Positions 1-55,887 of a stretch of 64,000 bases of DNA are shown piece by piece. Both the position numbers and the translations under genes were made by a program. The notes beneath the pieces are model-generated. The model was given only the letters and a program-made list of their open reading frames with translations, was not told where the DNA came from and ran no database searches. Source of the stretch: Eleginops maclovinus (taxonomy: Eukaryota; Chordata; Actinopteri; Perciformes; Eleginopidae); assembly GCF_036324505.1 (NCBI RefSeq), contig NC_086370.1, positions 2,681,953 through 2,745,952 on the forward strand. Direction: 5' to 3'. Position 1 is the first letter of the stretch. Every line of letters begins with the position of its first letter.

Positions 1-59
1 TTCAGAATACTACATCATATTTATGTAGAGCTTTTTCCCAGACACTTTGGGGGGGGGGG

Positions 60-240
60 GGCTGCAGAGAAAGGCCCTGTCGCTTATTCCTGATGGGCTG
101 CAGGGGGTTCACAGAGGTAGGGGGTTGTTGATGGCTTTGTATGTAATGAGTAATATCTTGAAGTCAATCCATTGTTTGATGGGTAGCCAGCGGAGGTCGT
201 GGAGGAAAGGGGAGATGTGGACTCGGTGTCGGGTAGAGGT
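60..240 (-). pseudogene. LINE (L2-like) reverse-transcriptase C-terminal fragment
   Basis: On the minus strand the piece LHDLRWLPIKQWIDFKILLI followed by TYKAINN matches the characteristic HWLPxKxRIDFKIL motif near the end of fish L2-type ORF2. Short and isolated in a birc6 intron. Confidence 0.65.
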
Positions 241-1497
<1,257 letters not shown>

Positions 1498-1502
1498 GGC
1501 AG

Positions 1503-44574
<43,072 letters not shown>

Positions 44575-44925
44575 GTCCCGTCGCCCACCCACCCGTCGCC
44601 CCATCCATTCCCAGCATCTCAACCCCTCCCCCTCCCTCCCTCCCCTCTCCTCATGATGATTATTACTCTCCAAAAGACTTGATGGCTTCAGAGCACAAGC
44701 CACCACTTTGTCAATATTTGTATGTAAAGATCTAATAGCAGATAGCCGGGAGGGGGGGATGTGGGAACCGTGAGACGAACTATGAAGTATGCTATGCCCT
44801 TATGAAAACAGTCGGAAAAACTTTTATTTACCTGTAAAAGAGTGTAAACATTTTGTGCTTTTTCCAATTGTGAAATAACCACTGATTGGTCTGTTATTAA
44901 ACTTGTTTATGTATACATAATGGCA
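44575..44925 (+). other. birc6: birc6 3' UTR (proximal form)
   Basis: C-rich start, then AT-rich. An ATTAAA signal at 44896-44901 is the first plausible poly(A) signal; a second ATTAAA at 45205-45210 could give a longer form. The end is inferred, not seen. Confidence 0.5.
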
Positions 44926-45873
44926 GAGAAGATGACAGATTATATAAGGGAACTACCTTTAGAAGAATGTTTACTGAATGTTAATTTCCTTTCTTTCTTT
45001 TTGACTGTTAGAACAAGAACAGTTGTAAACGAGGGTCTGGGGTCATTCTTTAAGGAAACTATTTAAACATGAGAAACCAGAACAGATCTGAGATAAAAAC
45101 GCCCCGCCGGTCATCATTGCTTCTTCTGATTCCTCCCGGATCATCCCGCTTGAATAACGGCTGACACGTTTTAATGCTATGTTGTCCCCTTTTACAGGCT
45201 CCAAATTAAAAAAGCACCATTCTCTGGATCAACTTTTTGTTGCCTCTCAGAAATCTCCATGAGCGTTTTGCATCGACATGACTAGATCGTAAGACTGTGG
45301 CAGAGCATCATGGGAAATGTATTTTGAAGGCTTGTGCATGTGTATGTGTGTTTTCTGTGCGTGTGCAACAATCCCCAGTGAGATACAAAGCTGTGATGTG
45401 CCTTTGATCTACACCATACCACCAAATACTCCAACTGAGTACCTTTACTGATTTCTTTGCTATTTCTACAAAATAACGATTCTGCTCCGTCTGACTACAA
45501 AATGCTTTCATCTTTTTTTTATTATGTTGAACTTCAGTGAACAAAAATGCACTTTCTATTTTACTCACTCCTTAGAACAGTCACATTCTCCTTTTGCTAG
45601 GACATTAAATGGAGCTTGAAAGTACGGATTGATTGTGCGAATGATTCTTTCTGCGTGTCAACAAACATCTCCACAAGAGAGACTGGAAGTCCAGAGACCC
45701 CGGACAGCTAAAAGTATAGTACAAGGTCCAAAGAAAATACACACGACATCCGTTTTCATTCACATTCTTTATGAATGTCGTTGGAACAATCTGAATCACA
45801 ATTCCTTAATTAGTGCCGCAGCGGGGACATTCACATGGTTACAGCAAAAGTGGCATAGCAGATAAAAAGTAAC

Positions 45874-46241
45874 TTAAAGATCTCCTATTATGCTATATTT
45901 CAACAATATATTGTAGGGCAGTATCTATACAAAACATGTCTGTGAAGTGTTTTGCTCAAAATACCAAACAGATCACCCATAGTAGCATGCCTCATCCCCC
46001 ACGTGTCACATGGGCGGGACGTTGCCAGGAGTTCAATGTAAAGCCAGCCCACATTTCCGATATGTCATAACCGAAGCAAATCTGGATCAGCTCGTTTGTA
46101 CCCCCATTTTTACAGATGTGGGTAAAGAGCAAAAGATACAGGGTTGTATTTTCTGACACTTTGTGAGTCTCCTTACCGGGGACACATATTTATGTAGAAA
46201 AGACAGCAAAAAGTGCATTTTGCATAATAGGGGACCTATTA
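45874..46241. repeat. MITE with TTAAAG...CCTATTATGC ends
   Basis: Near-palindromic ends TTAAAGATCTCCTATTATGC and GCATAATAGGGGACCTATTA. The body includes GATCCAGNTNTG, ATGTGGGCTGGCTTTACATT (inverted) and TGACACTTTGTGAGTCTCCT. It belongs to the same family as 48264-56366 and the half copy at ~48080-48172. Non-coding. Confidence 0.75.
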
Positions 46242-47436
46242 ACTTTAAGAATAGAATACAAAAAGACATAAGTACACCAATGGCTAAAAATGAGTAGAAG
46301 CAATAAAATAAAAGTGACTATAGTAACATATTCCAGTGTTGGGACTTAAATGATACAAATTAAATGATGTAACCTCTGGGCTCCTCTTCCCTGTGGATCA
46401 TGTCTTCATATTGAGGGTGAAACAGGCCCTTGCTGTTTGTTCAGAAATTCAAAACATTTTATAGTTGGAATGTCTTGACAGCTTCACTTCTAAAATGTAG
46501 GTGTTGGTTTAAAGGCTTTAAAAACAAAGCTAGAGAATATTTGAGTCAGAAGAACAGGCCTCAGCTCTATCCATCCTCTCAGGGGCCCCGGCCCTTCATC
46601 CTGAACCGATAAACCTTAATAAAGTTTGTAAGGGTGACTTATGGAAAATGACACAACTGTTTATTTGTCAAAAGGAGAAATCATCCAAAGCTCTTTGAGT
46701 ACCAGGCTAAAACCTGTTTCCTCTGCCTACCTCAATAGACTGTTTTGTTCCCAAATAAAATGTACACAGCTTATATTTTTTGCTAAAATCCATTTATTGG
46801 ATTTTCTTTTGCATTTAGATGACAAAACCTTTAAAGGCCAAAGAAGAGTTGTAAAAAATGGTTCCAACACTGAAACACTTTCATACTCCATATGTGAATA
46901 CCTGTTATTTTTCCCTGATTGCACTTGAATGCTGCATCATTGTGAACTTTAAAGTCGGAATACATAATTACAGCCTCGTGCATTTCAGCTTCGGAGGGGG
47001 AGATATATGGCGTCTGCGGCAGAGGGACCAGGGAGCTGTAAACTGAGGGGACCCCTGTAGACTTGGGGTCAACGTATTCCCTTTTTCTACAGCATCTTAC
47101 ACTTCTGAAAAGTGTCAGGTTTGTTAAGGTCTCTAATATGAAATGTACTCCGGTTTTATGTCAGTTTAAATAAAAAATACTTGTAATTCATATTTGACAA
47201 AAATAAGTCATGACAAGACAAAATGTAACGGTTTGAAATGTGATAGGAAAACAAAACAGTATATTTGCCAAAATAAGCATTGTCTAAAATCATGACTTCA
47301 TTCCTGACTCATATAAAATATAAACGGACAAAATAAACTCAAAATCGAGTGAATTCAACATGATCACAAACACCTTCTTTCAAATGAAACAATTTGGGTC
47401 CTGGACAACAATCACTTAAAACAGATGGTAAAAGGC
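46242..47436. other. Intergenic, AT-rich, no gene seen
   Basis: AATAAA at 46618-46623 follows a C-rich stretch but no coding exon precedes it. Confidence 0.4.
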
Positions 47437-47905
47437 AGAGGTAGAAAAAGTACTCAGATCTTGTATTTGAGTAAAAGTAGAAGTACTCGTATCTTGTACT
47501 TGAGTAAAAGTAGAAGTACCAGAGTGTAGGAATACTCTGTTACAGTAAAAGCATTCTAAATGTTCCTCCAGTGAAAGTAGAAAGTGCTCTCATCTAAATG
47601 TACTTAAAGTAGCGACAGTAAAAGTAGTCATTGTTTGATTGGTCCATTTCAGAATAATATCTCTGATATGTTTTATAATGATTGATCATTAAAGTGTTCT
47701 CAGAGCTGGTAAAGGTGCAGCTAGTTTTAATGACTCTATATACTGCAGGGTAGCTGCTGGATTTACTCCAGGTGAACTAAAGTCTGATTTAAGGGCTGAT
47801 TATATTTACCATCATTAATCCAGATCTGTAAAGTAACTAAAGGGATTCAATAAAAGTGCCTTAACATTTTACTTAAGTACAGTACTTGAGTAAATGTACT
47901 TAGTA
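47437..47905 (-). repeat. Inverted copy of the 32253-32785 repeat
   Basis: Reads as the reverse complement of that repeat over most of its length, with scattered differences. Confidence 0.75.
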
Positions 47906-48079
47906 ACTGGTAAAAGGACTTCATTTTTATAGCACTTTTCCGGTCTTTGCAACCCCTCAGCATTAACCCATTCACACACACTCAGAGGATGCCTCTTTGA
48001 AAACCCAGATTAGTTCAGAAATCCTTGATGGTGCAAATGTGACTGCAGTAACTCCCTTAAACTTTTGTCTCTTCTTTTT

Positions 48080-48172
48080 TCTGACACTTTGTGAGTCTCC
48101 TTACACACGCGAACACATATTTATGTATAAGACATCAAAAAGTGCATTTTGCATAATAGGGGACCTTTAAAA
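48080..48172. repeat. Half copy of the same MITE
   Basis: Carries only the TGACACTTTGTGAGTCTCCT to GCATAATAGGGGACCTTTAA end of the family. Confidence 0.7.
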
Positions 48173-48689
48173 ACTAAACTAAATGCTGTTCTGAACATAT
48201 TCCCGACTAGTTTGGTGACCCGACTTTGTACACTCACCTTTTCTATTCGCTGTTGTCCTTTCTTTAAAGGTCCCCTATTATGCAAAATGCACTCTTTGCT
48301 GTCTTTTATACATAAATATGTGTCCCCGGTGTGTAAGGAGACTCACAAAGTGTCAGAAAATACAACCCTCTCTCTTTCCTCCTTACCCACATCTCCAAAA
48401 ACTAGGGTACAAACGAGCTGATCCAGATTTGTTTCGGTTATGAAGTCATAACGGAAATGTGGGCTGGCTTTACATTGAACTCCTGACAACGTCCCGCCCA
48501 CGTGACACGTCCCAACCTATCGTCCCCCATGTACAGTCACGAGCTGAATCCCGCCCCCAGCACCTCTGTGTGTGTGTCTATGTGTTCAGCAGGATGTCTG
48601 CAGGAGGGACTTAGAGTTGTTGTTACGGTGGTGTATTGCTATCACACTAAAAAAAAAAATAAGGCTCAGTATCAAGTAATTACGTGAAA

Positions 48690-48885
48690 GTTTCTTGTTA
48701 TAACAAGATCTTTTTCACGTTTAAACAAGATAAGTATCATGTTATTACATGAAATTATCACGTTATTTCATGATACTGACATTTTCACGTTATAACATGA
48801 CAATATCATGTTATTTCAAGATATGATATGAATCACGTTATTACATAAAACTGTCATGTTATTTCAAGATAATGACATGGACGAA
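48690..48885. promoter_or_regulatory. Subterminal palindrome cluster in the left TIR
   Basis: Includes the perfect palindrome CTTGTTATAACAAG (48694-48707) and repeated boxes of the type TCACGTTAT(T/A)(T/A)CATGA and TCATGTTATTTCAAGATA. Similar boxes lie in the right TIR, including CACGTTATAACGTG (55892-55905). Dense inverted and direct boxes near the ends are what transposase-binding sites look like; that function is inferred. Confidence 0.5.
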
Positions 48886-48956
48886 ACAGCGTTCGCTTCA
48901 AAGAAATACCCTATAAAGGAAGTAAAACGGCCCGACGCGCAACCGAATTGCCCGAG

Positions 48957-49786
48957 ATGGATGTTTCTGATAATATATGCTTTTATTTCCTACTTGGCCT
49001 GAGACACTGGGAGATATTGGCATTTCTTAGGATGGACGGAATTATAATAAGCATGCCAACGCTAAGGAGGCGACTGAAGTTCTTGGGGTTGTTCAGGAGG
49101 AAAGCCCAGTCAGACTTGGTGGAAGTCGCGCTCTTCATTCAGGAGCAACTTAACCATTATGGAATGTTGCATGGCTACAGGTTTATTCATTTGAAATGCA
49201 TACAAGCGGGTTTGGTTGTTACTCAGACCACTGTTCGCTGTCTCCTGAAAATTCTCGACCCAGAAGGAGTGGAGCTGAGGTTAAGACGTCGTCTGAGACG
49301 ACGTCGGTACATAAACCCAGGCCCGAACTTCTTATGGCATGTGGATTCATAGGCTATGACAAGCTGAAACCATATGGAATATGCATCAATGGCGCAGTGG
49401 ACGGTTTCTCGCGTATGGTTATATGGCTACACGCGTATTCCACCAGTAGCAATCCTAGGGTCATTGCGGGGTACTTTATTGATGAGGTTGACAGCAGGGG
49501 CGGCACTCCCTCTCGTGTCCGAACTGATCTCGGCACTGAGAATTGTGTATTGGGGCAAATGCAACAGTTTCTAAGAGGTACCCATAATGATGCGTTTTCC
49601 GAAAGATGCTACATTACCGGTTCGAGTAACCATAATCAAAGAATTGAACAATGGTGGGGATTTCTGAGAACACACCATGCGCAATATTGGATGAACACAT
49701 TTCAAGAGCTCAAAGACCAGGATCATTTTTCAGGCGATTTCTTGGACATGAATCTTATTCGGTTCACGTGCTTGGAAATAATTGAG
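48957..49786 (+). pseudogene. rve/DDE integrase-type transposase, exon 1 (frameshifted)
   Basis: Starts at ATG 48957. The N-terminal helix-turn-helix region includes GLRHWEILAFLRMDG and TLRRRLKFLGLFRRK. A conserved HGYRFIHLKC stretch follows, then a basic RRRLRRRRY run and the integrase core. Catalytic residues by family logic: Asp in FLWHVDS, Asp in RVRTDLGTEN, Glu in NQRIEQWWGFLR, with 39 residues between the last two. At about 49347-49355 five extra bases (cattcatagg context; stop TAG at 49350-49352) shift the frame by +2 between HVD and YDKLKPYGIC, so this copy makes no full product. The exon ends ATTGAG|gtaggt at 49786, phase 0. Confidence 0.85.
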
Positions 49787-50229
49787 GTAGGTACAAACCT
49801 TGGTTTCCCTGTGTGTTATAGCGTAAAATCTTTAAACCAAACCCTTGCAGGCTGTTCAAAATTGCGCCCTGGTGGCCAGCAGGCCACCAAAGTCCGAACC
49901 TCGGTACCTGTTTAAAAGCTGAAAGTAAATGTACGCTAAATGTCTAAATGGATATATTATATTAGTTTCAACTTATGTTTGCCTTGGATAACTGTGATCG
50001 TCTATTAGAGAGGGTTGTTGGTGAGATTGGGTCCTCTGCGTCGGAGCGCACTCTGAGAGCGCATCTCAGCTCTCAGCTGACGAAATACAAGTTCCAGACG
50101 GTGTCGCCAAAATGTAATAGGCTTTGAGTGGGGCACAATTGATTGACGAAAGCACTTTCCCATAGTGATATTTGATTTATCCATTCAATACAATTTAATT
50201 TAATACTAAATATGACATATCGCCAAAAG

Positions 50230-50580
50230 TTCTATGTGGTGGGGATAATTATTTTCCACAATGCTGGTACTGGAGCAGCACCCGTCAGAACTGTTACTTT
50301 CTGCCAACATAAATACATTTGGAACTAGAAGCACTCAGAGAGCGCAAACCTCCGTCAAGACCATGCGGTCACTGATGCCATAACATCTACACGCCATAAC
50401 ATCTAGACGCTAATGCGGATCTAATCACTTGTTCCTTTTGTCATTTCCAACAACTCCACAAAATTTCATCAAAATCCGTTCACGACTTTTTGAGTTATCC
50501 TGCTGACAAACACACAAACAAACAGACAGACAAACAAACGTACGCGACCGAAAACCAAACCTCCTTGACGGAGGTAATCA
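50230..50580. repeat. Retroelement (SINE/RTE-tail-like) fragment in the transposase intron
   Basis: Contains the widely repeated fish sequence ATTTCATCAAAATCCGTTCA, then TTTTGAGTTATCCTGCTGAC, a run of CAAACA/GACA, and ends CCTCCTTGACGGAGGTAAT. I recognise this as a common interspersed repeat of fish and other animals, probably the 3' part of an RTE-type or SINE element. Confidence 0.55.
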
Positions 50581-50761
50581 GCATTATGGTTGTCCCAAGG
50601 TTCTAAATAATATATTTTTTCTCAACATGAGTTTGTCTTTGAATGCCTGAATCAACAAACAAAAACATTTATTCTGTAGGCTACCACATTGTTATCTAAA
50701 GGGGCTGTGTTTGGTCTGAAAAGGGGCCCCTGCATAGTCTAATTTCTAGTCCTTTTTTCAG

Positions 50762-51088
50762 AGGGAGCTGCAGCAAGTGGCCCAGCTTTGGAACTGCCAC
50801 AGAATTCGCCCAAGCAGGAATGCAGTTTCTCCAAGTGGACAACCACTCAAATTGTACAGCATTCCACAACTGTTTGGCAGTACAGATCACTTGAAAACTG
50901 TACGACCTCAACAAGTACAACTATGCCGAGAGGAATGCCTGCCAAGAGGACCATTTCCATGCGAAGAGACTGTTTTTGATATTTGCTGTCTCGCAATGGC
51001 AGAAAATCATCTGCACACACCCTCTACTGCAGAGGAAGCCATTGAACTGTACCTTTTTTTGCGAGCATCCATCCATACTCTGCTGTAA
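50762..51088 (+). pseudogene. rve integrase-type transposase, exon 2 (C-terminal)
   Basis: Acceptor ccttttttcag at 50761, phase 0, joins in frame to the exon ending 49786. It encodes RELQQVAQLWNCHRIRPSRN, then GQPLKLYSIPQLFGS, a PCEETVFDICCLAM segment and AIELYLFLRASIHTLL before TAA. These are typical of the C-terminal part of this integrase family. Open on its own, but dependent on the broken exon 1. The first-to-second exon intron is 975 bp. Confidence 0.8.
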
Positions 51089-51559
51089 AGGGAGACATAC
51101 AGACCAAAACACATTTGGGTTGTCTTTTGCCCGTTTTTACCATATGTTCTCTTTCAGACAGGACAAATAATGTTCAAACTAAGTCTTTATTTTCACTTAA
51201 CTTTGTGGCAATAGGCATTCTAGCTGTGATTTTTTCCCCTGGTTTACACAATTTACCCCATGATTTCTGGAGTATTGATTCAGGACTATAATGTCAACTG
51301 TGTTGATTTGTTTTGAACATTTCATATTTGAGGAATAGACAGATCCCAACCATAATATTTTTGTTTTAATTTATTGATCTATTTTGCCTACTGTAGTTTA
51401 CCAAGTAATGTATAGGCCTACAAGAATTCAGTGTGGTTATGTTTTCTTTTTTTATAGGATAAAACAAACTTAAATATGACACAAAATAAACTTGTGTTTC
51501 CCAACATTATGATGCAATATGATCAGTGAAAAAATGAGTGATAAGTGCAAGTCTACATT

Positions 51560-51945
51560 TATTTTGTAGTAACATGTATAGCAACAATTGTAGTATCACA
51601 TTGCTGCCTTTGGTAACTCATCAACATGTATTACCTGATAAAACAACAGGTCACAAGAGTATAGAAATAGATTTGTGCTCAATTAACATTGAAATCAATC
51701 GGTCTTGAACTCACAGCACTCTGGAACTCATCAACATGAATTACCTAATAAAAAAACAAGTTTAGATATAAACAAACAAGAGCAGCACGACCCCATACAT
51801 ATACAGGTATTAAGCATATCGCTCTCTGTGGGAACTCATCAACAGGTTACATATGGAAATAGATTTGAGCTCAACTAACATTAAAATCAGTCACACAAAA
51901 AAGTGGTAAAATCTTGAGCTCTGCTCTCTGAAACTCAACATGTTG
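51560..51945. repeat. Imperfect ~110-bp tandem repeats downstream of the HECT-like gene
   Basis: The phrase AACTCATCAACATGNATTACCT (spaced at about 51615, 51723, 51830, with a shortened fourth copy near 51930) recurs with flanking ATAGATTTGNGCTCAA and AACATTNAAATCA. The array lies in the 3' flank (likely 3' UTR) of the minus-strand HECT gene. Confidence 0.65.
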
Positions 51946-52042
51946 AAAGAAAAAGGCTTGTTTTGCAAACGATGTGTACCTCCGTCTCTCAAAAATGAAC
52001 CTGTTACACTGAGACAGATGAGATACATACCACTCTATACAA

Positions 52043-53980
52043 TTATGCGCTTTTATCAGTCAAAATGCTGTCAAATTCAGTGCGCATTTCAGGATAGGTA
52101 GCATATGTCCATGGCAGTTCAATAACTGCACCACACGTATGGGCCACAGGTCGTCGGGCCAGTCCATCTATTGGGGTGAACACAATCTCAATTTTGTTCA
52201 CACAGATTATGTCTGACCCTGTGATGAATCTTAACAACCGTCTGAGACCTGTAGCATCCAATCCGCGAACATATTGTTGAAAGAAACGAAGGCTCTGGGT
52301 CTCTCTTTGAGTCATAGGAGAGGCTTCTAGTAGCTTCAGAAACTTTTTGGCTGTTGGTTTTTTTTCCTCATACATGTCCAAGACATGTTGAGGGCTTGTG
52401 AATGCATCCTTTAGGAAGGCACCAGCTATCAAGGACATCTTCTCAGATGCATATCTTGGCTTTTGGATAAGCTGTTTGTGTGCCACCTTTAGAAGGATGC
52501 CTTTGAAATTGTTTCGTGTTGGAAGGGCTGTCACATCCATGCGGTCCAGCAGATCTATCAGCTCATCCCTGTCGTCCTCTGAAAGATCTTCTTTTAAGGC
52601 AGTAGTGATTAACTTCCTATCTGATTGACAAACAAACAGAAGAAGACTTTCAAAAAGCACATCATCTGAGACTTCATTCTCACCAAAAATTAGTGAAACT
52701 GCGAAAGCGGGGGATAAGCGACAGGGAAAATAGCCATGGTCTTGAAATCCTTTGAGTAGGATTCGGCCGATGGATTTCCATTCTTCCTCTTGCCATTTAG
52801 GACACAGAGATGGAACCCTCAGGTCCTCCCCTTCAGCTGTGTGGTCCAGAAGTTGTGTCCAAAATGCAGCATACACGTCCCTTGAGACACCATTGAGGTC
52901 GGCTCCTCTTTCATCAATGTAAGTGTATCGAAGGGAGTGCTTGAGAAGTGCTGAATCCTTGAATTGGGCTATCATCTCTTCCAGAAGATTGACCCTGTGT
53001 AGTTTAAGTGTTATATTCACAACAGATGAATCTGTAGAGGTACCTGCTACATCATCTATAGCTGACTCGGGAGCAATGTTTGCTGCACTTGTGGAGCGAG
53101 ACATGCTGGATGAGTTGTCACTTGCTGTGTCTGGAATGATGAGTGCTGAGCTTGCACTGGGGAATATGACTGATATGATGGCAGTGTCCTCATTGAGCAG
53201 CAGATCAGGTTGATATAACAAAGTGTCATCCAGTTGGCCAGCCATGGGTTCTCCGAGAAAAGGGCCAATCATCACCTCAGATGTGTCTAGAAAAGCTTCT
53301 ATATCGACAGTTTGAAGAGGCAGCTCGTCCTCTTCATGCATGCTATTCTGCATTTGTTGGTTCATCTTTGATTCTTCCCCGACACATTCTTCAGCATCTT
53401 TATCTTTTGGAACCTTTGTGCACAGGTAGAATCTCAACACTCCCATTCTTAGTACGCTGTAGAGTTCCCCAACTGTAATAGCATCATCAAAAATAGCTTC
53501 TTCCTGATAATCTACTATGTCATGGCTAAATGTTTCAAACTTTCCTAGCTTATTTTTTCCATTTGGGAAGAAAATATCTTTGGCATACTGCAGTATGTCA
53601 GTCTTCTTTGATTCTTCGGGTACATCAAGGGTCCTTGTCCCCCCTCCTTTGCGCTTTCTGACTTGTTTGCCTTCGTGAATCCATCCCAACTCCACTTTTC
53701 TTGTCTTCTTTTCTGCAAATTTTTTGCACGTTGCATAATGTATTTTCTGTCTTTTGGTAGACGTCTCCTGGTTATTGTTCTCATCACTCACAGCAATGCC
53801 CATTTTTCTCTTCAGTTTTTCCAGCATTGAATGTTTTGCAGATTCTTTTGTTTTGACAGTGGCACTGTGTTGCAAACAGAAGCGTCTTGCCGCAATCCTG
53901 TCTCCATAAGTTGGGATGTAGTCAGCCAGAGTGTTGTCATCCATATAATCAAGGACTGTGGCATCAATCTGTGAAGACAT
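52043..53980 (-). CDS. HECT-type E3 ubiquitin-ligase-like protein, 645 aa, transposon-borne
   Basis: Unbroken frame with three regions. Residues ~1-60 look like a SAM-type fold (DYMDDNTLADYIPTYGDRIA). Residues ~60-125 are basic, with likely nuclear signals (KLKRKMG, KKTRKVELGW, VRKRKGGGTR). Residues ~350-645 form a HECT-like domain: a VSRDVYAAFW box at its start, RLLRFITGSD in the C-lobe, and PVAHTCGAVIELPWTYATYP near the end. Cys616 (codon 52133-52135) sits where HECT ligases carry the thioester cysteine, so ligase chemistry is plausible. Fish annotations often call such genes G2/M phase-specific E3-like. The gene is convergent with the integrase, 0.95 kb away. The start is uncertain: ATG at 53980 lies 12 bases inside a possible acceptor (ATGTCTTCACAG), so the true protein may begin in an upstream exon. 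Its role in transposition is unknown. Confidence 0.85.
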   Translation of the reverse strand: MSSQIDATVLDYMDDNTLADYIPTYGDRIAARRFCLQHSATVKTKESAKHSMLEKLKRKMGIAVSDENNNQETSTKRQKIHYATCKKFAEKKTRKVELGWIHEGKQVRKRKGGGTRTLDVPEESKKTDILQYAKDIFFPNGKNKLGKFETFSHDIVDYQEEAIFDDAITVGELYSVLRMGVLRFYLCTKVPKDKDAEECVGEESKMNQQMQNSMHEEDELPLQTVDIEAFLDTSEVMIGPFLGEPMAGQLDDTLLYQPDLLLNEDTAIISVIFPSASSALIIPDTASDNSSSMSRSTSAANIAPESAIDDVAGTSTDSSVVNITLKLHRVNLLEEMIAQFKDSALLKHSLRYTYIDERGADLNGVSRDVYAAFWTQLLDHTAEGEDLRVPSLCPKWQEEEWKSIGRILLKGFQDHGYFPCRLSPAFAVSLIFGENEVSDDVLFESLLLFVCQSDRKLITTALKEDLSEDDRDELIDLLDRMDVTALPTRNNFKGILLKVAHKQLIQKPRYASEKMSLIAGAFLKDAFTSPQHVLDMYEEKKPTAKKFLKLLEASPMTQRETQSLRFFQQYVRGLDATGLRRLLRFITGSDIICVNKIEIVFTPIDGLARRPVAHTCGAVIELPWTYATYPEMRTEFDSILTDKSA

Positions 53981-55887
53981 AATAATAATTACAACTCAAG
54001 TACAAGACTACACAACTTACTGTATGTACACACACAGGAATCAAAGAAGGGGCGTAGTATGATACCATTATCTTTATGAACTGAGACTAAGTGATTATAA
54101 CAAGTAAACAATGAATGCATACAGTAATTAAATTAATAATCATTTGTTTGGTAATTAAATACATTCTAATTCAATCCTTTTATCTGAAATGATGAATGTA
54201 TTCTTCAATTGTTGCTCAGTGTGTTTTAAAATTCACCTTTTGAAGGAATTAAGACAAAAAAAAATCAAGTCTCATCAATCAACTTCTCACTATTGGCCAT
54301 ATAGCCTAAAATGACACTCCTAAACTCAGATCACTAATTGTCCAGTCAATCAAACCCAAAAAGGGCCAAACATAAAACAAATTGCAATAGTAATGGTTCC
54401 TTTTATTGATCCTTAAACCCCATTGTATCATATTAAAATCTACCTGCATCTACCTTCATCTTGAAAAAAGTCTGTTCTAGAAGGTAGATTTTGAATATGT
54501 GATGTAGGGGGAATTTTGCTTTTTGTTTTAAGTTTAGCCTGTTGCTGCAACAGCTGCATAGGTCTTTTTTTAAACCACATAGCCTATTTAAGATGATATC
54601 TCATTTGGACATTTAATCATCATATTTCCGAAAACTTTTAAAACAAAAAATAGTTGCCTTAATGTGAATTAACAACTGTGAACGTTTCAAATTGATATCT
54701 CTTTGGTCCTATTCATAGTAGGCTACGCGGATTTCCCTTTCGTTGCCTCCCTATGGAAAAATGAATAGGAAATCTCCAACTTTGACGTTAAAAAAAAGTA
54801 TGTTTCACTATATAAATCTGTAGATTTTTCACATGTTATTTAGATATACCTAGGAATGACTCAAAACTTGGAATGATTATCATTGCTATTTGTGCCGTGG
54901 CAAACGCTAGACTGACTGAACCATCACCCGAATCAGAGTTTACAAGCAAACAGCCTTAGATATGGCGCCCTTTATTAGGCCTATCTGTCGGTCGATCGAT
55001 GGCGTAGCAGGCACTAGCTATTCTTTTTACCCTGCAGGATAGGACTGCCTACACATTTCGTGTTAAAAGTATTGCATTCTGCATTGAAGTACAGAAGGTT
55101 ATTCATAAAGCAGTTTTTAGTGTCCAAACATTGCGTTTACAGCCTTCTCTAGTAAAAACTGTAGTATTGCAGTGATACCAAAACTACAGTTCTGAAACAA
55201 CATAGGATCCCTCCACTCCATGTTTTTGCTAATAATAGGCTACTCAAGTTCATGTGAGGCCCTGATGATGGTGTGTCCAAAGTGCTGTGCCATTTTAAGG
55301 CTCGTAAGAGAGCGTTTACCGAAGTTACCGGGGAAAGTGCCCAAAGTCCAAACAGGACAGCGCTTGGGAGCAGACTCCCATTTACTGGAGAAGCCAAATA
55401 GCTAGCAACTATCCCCCATTTTCAGATTAGCTTACCCTTGCGGTTTAGTGCATGCCGTCAACAATATTGTTCTTTATCCGTGAAAATTGAAAACCACAAA
55501 CATGTGTCAGTCAGAGCTTATAGCTGATATAAGCAGAGACTGTAAAATAGGACTTTAGTATCTTTGATATAAGGTCACATATTTGCCGCATTTTAGCAGG
55601 GCTGCGCACTGCCAACACTGCCTATCGCTCGCTACAGCACCTAGCAGCCATGTTCAGCAGTTCTACAGCAAACTACAATTTGAGGACAGTAAAATACACT
55701 TACATGATCTTGCTCCATTCGGAAGAGACAGTCCTCTGGAACACCCCGACCTCGAAGAAATCTCCAGAGTGGAGAATCCACATTTTCAGCCATTCTCAAG
55801 TAGGCCTAAACGCTACAGATTGGACATTCAAGTGAAAGGGAAGCGCGCTAGTAGACTGGCTTGGCTGTGTATCAAAGTAAAGCCATG
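53981..55887. other. Transposon interior, 5' flank of the HECT-like gene
   Basis: On the minus strand this holds any upstream exon and promoter of the HECT gene; 55200-55650 is less AT-rich than the rest. I could not identify an exon with confidence. Confidence 0.4.

Noticed and set aside
45600..48060. First exon of the next host gene after birc6
   Set aside because: No exon with recognisable protein similarity; the stretch is mostly MITE and other repeat sequence.
48957..51088. Retrovirus or LTR retrotransposon from the rve integrase
   Set aside because: No gag, protease or reverse transcriptase, no LTRs; the integrase sits alone between inverted, not direct, repeats.
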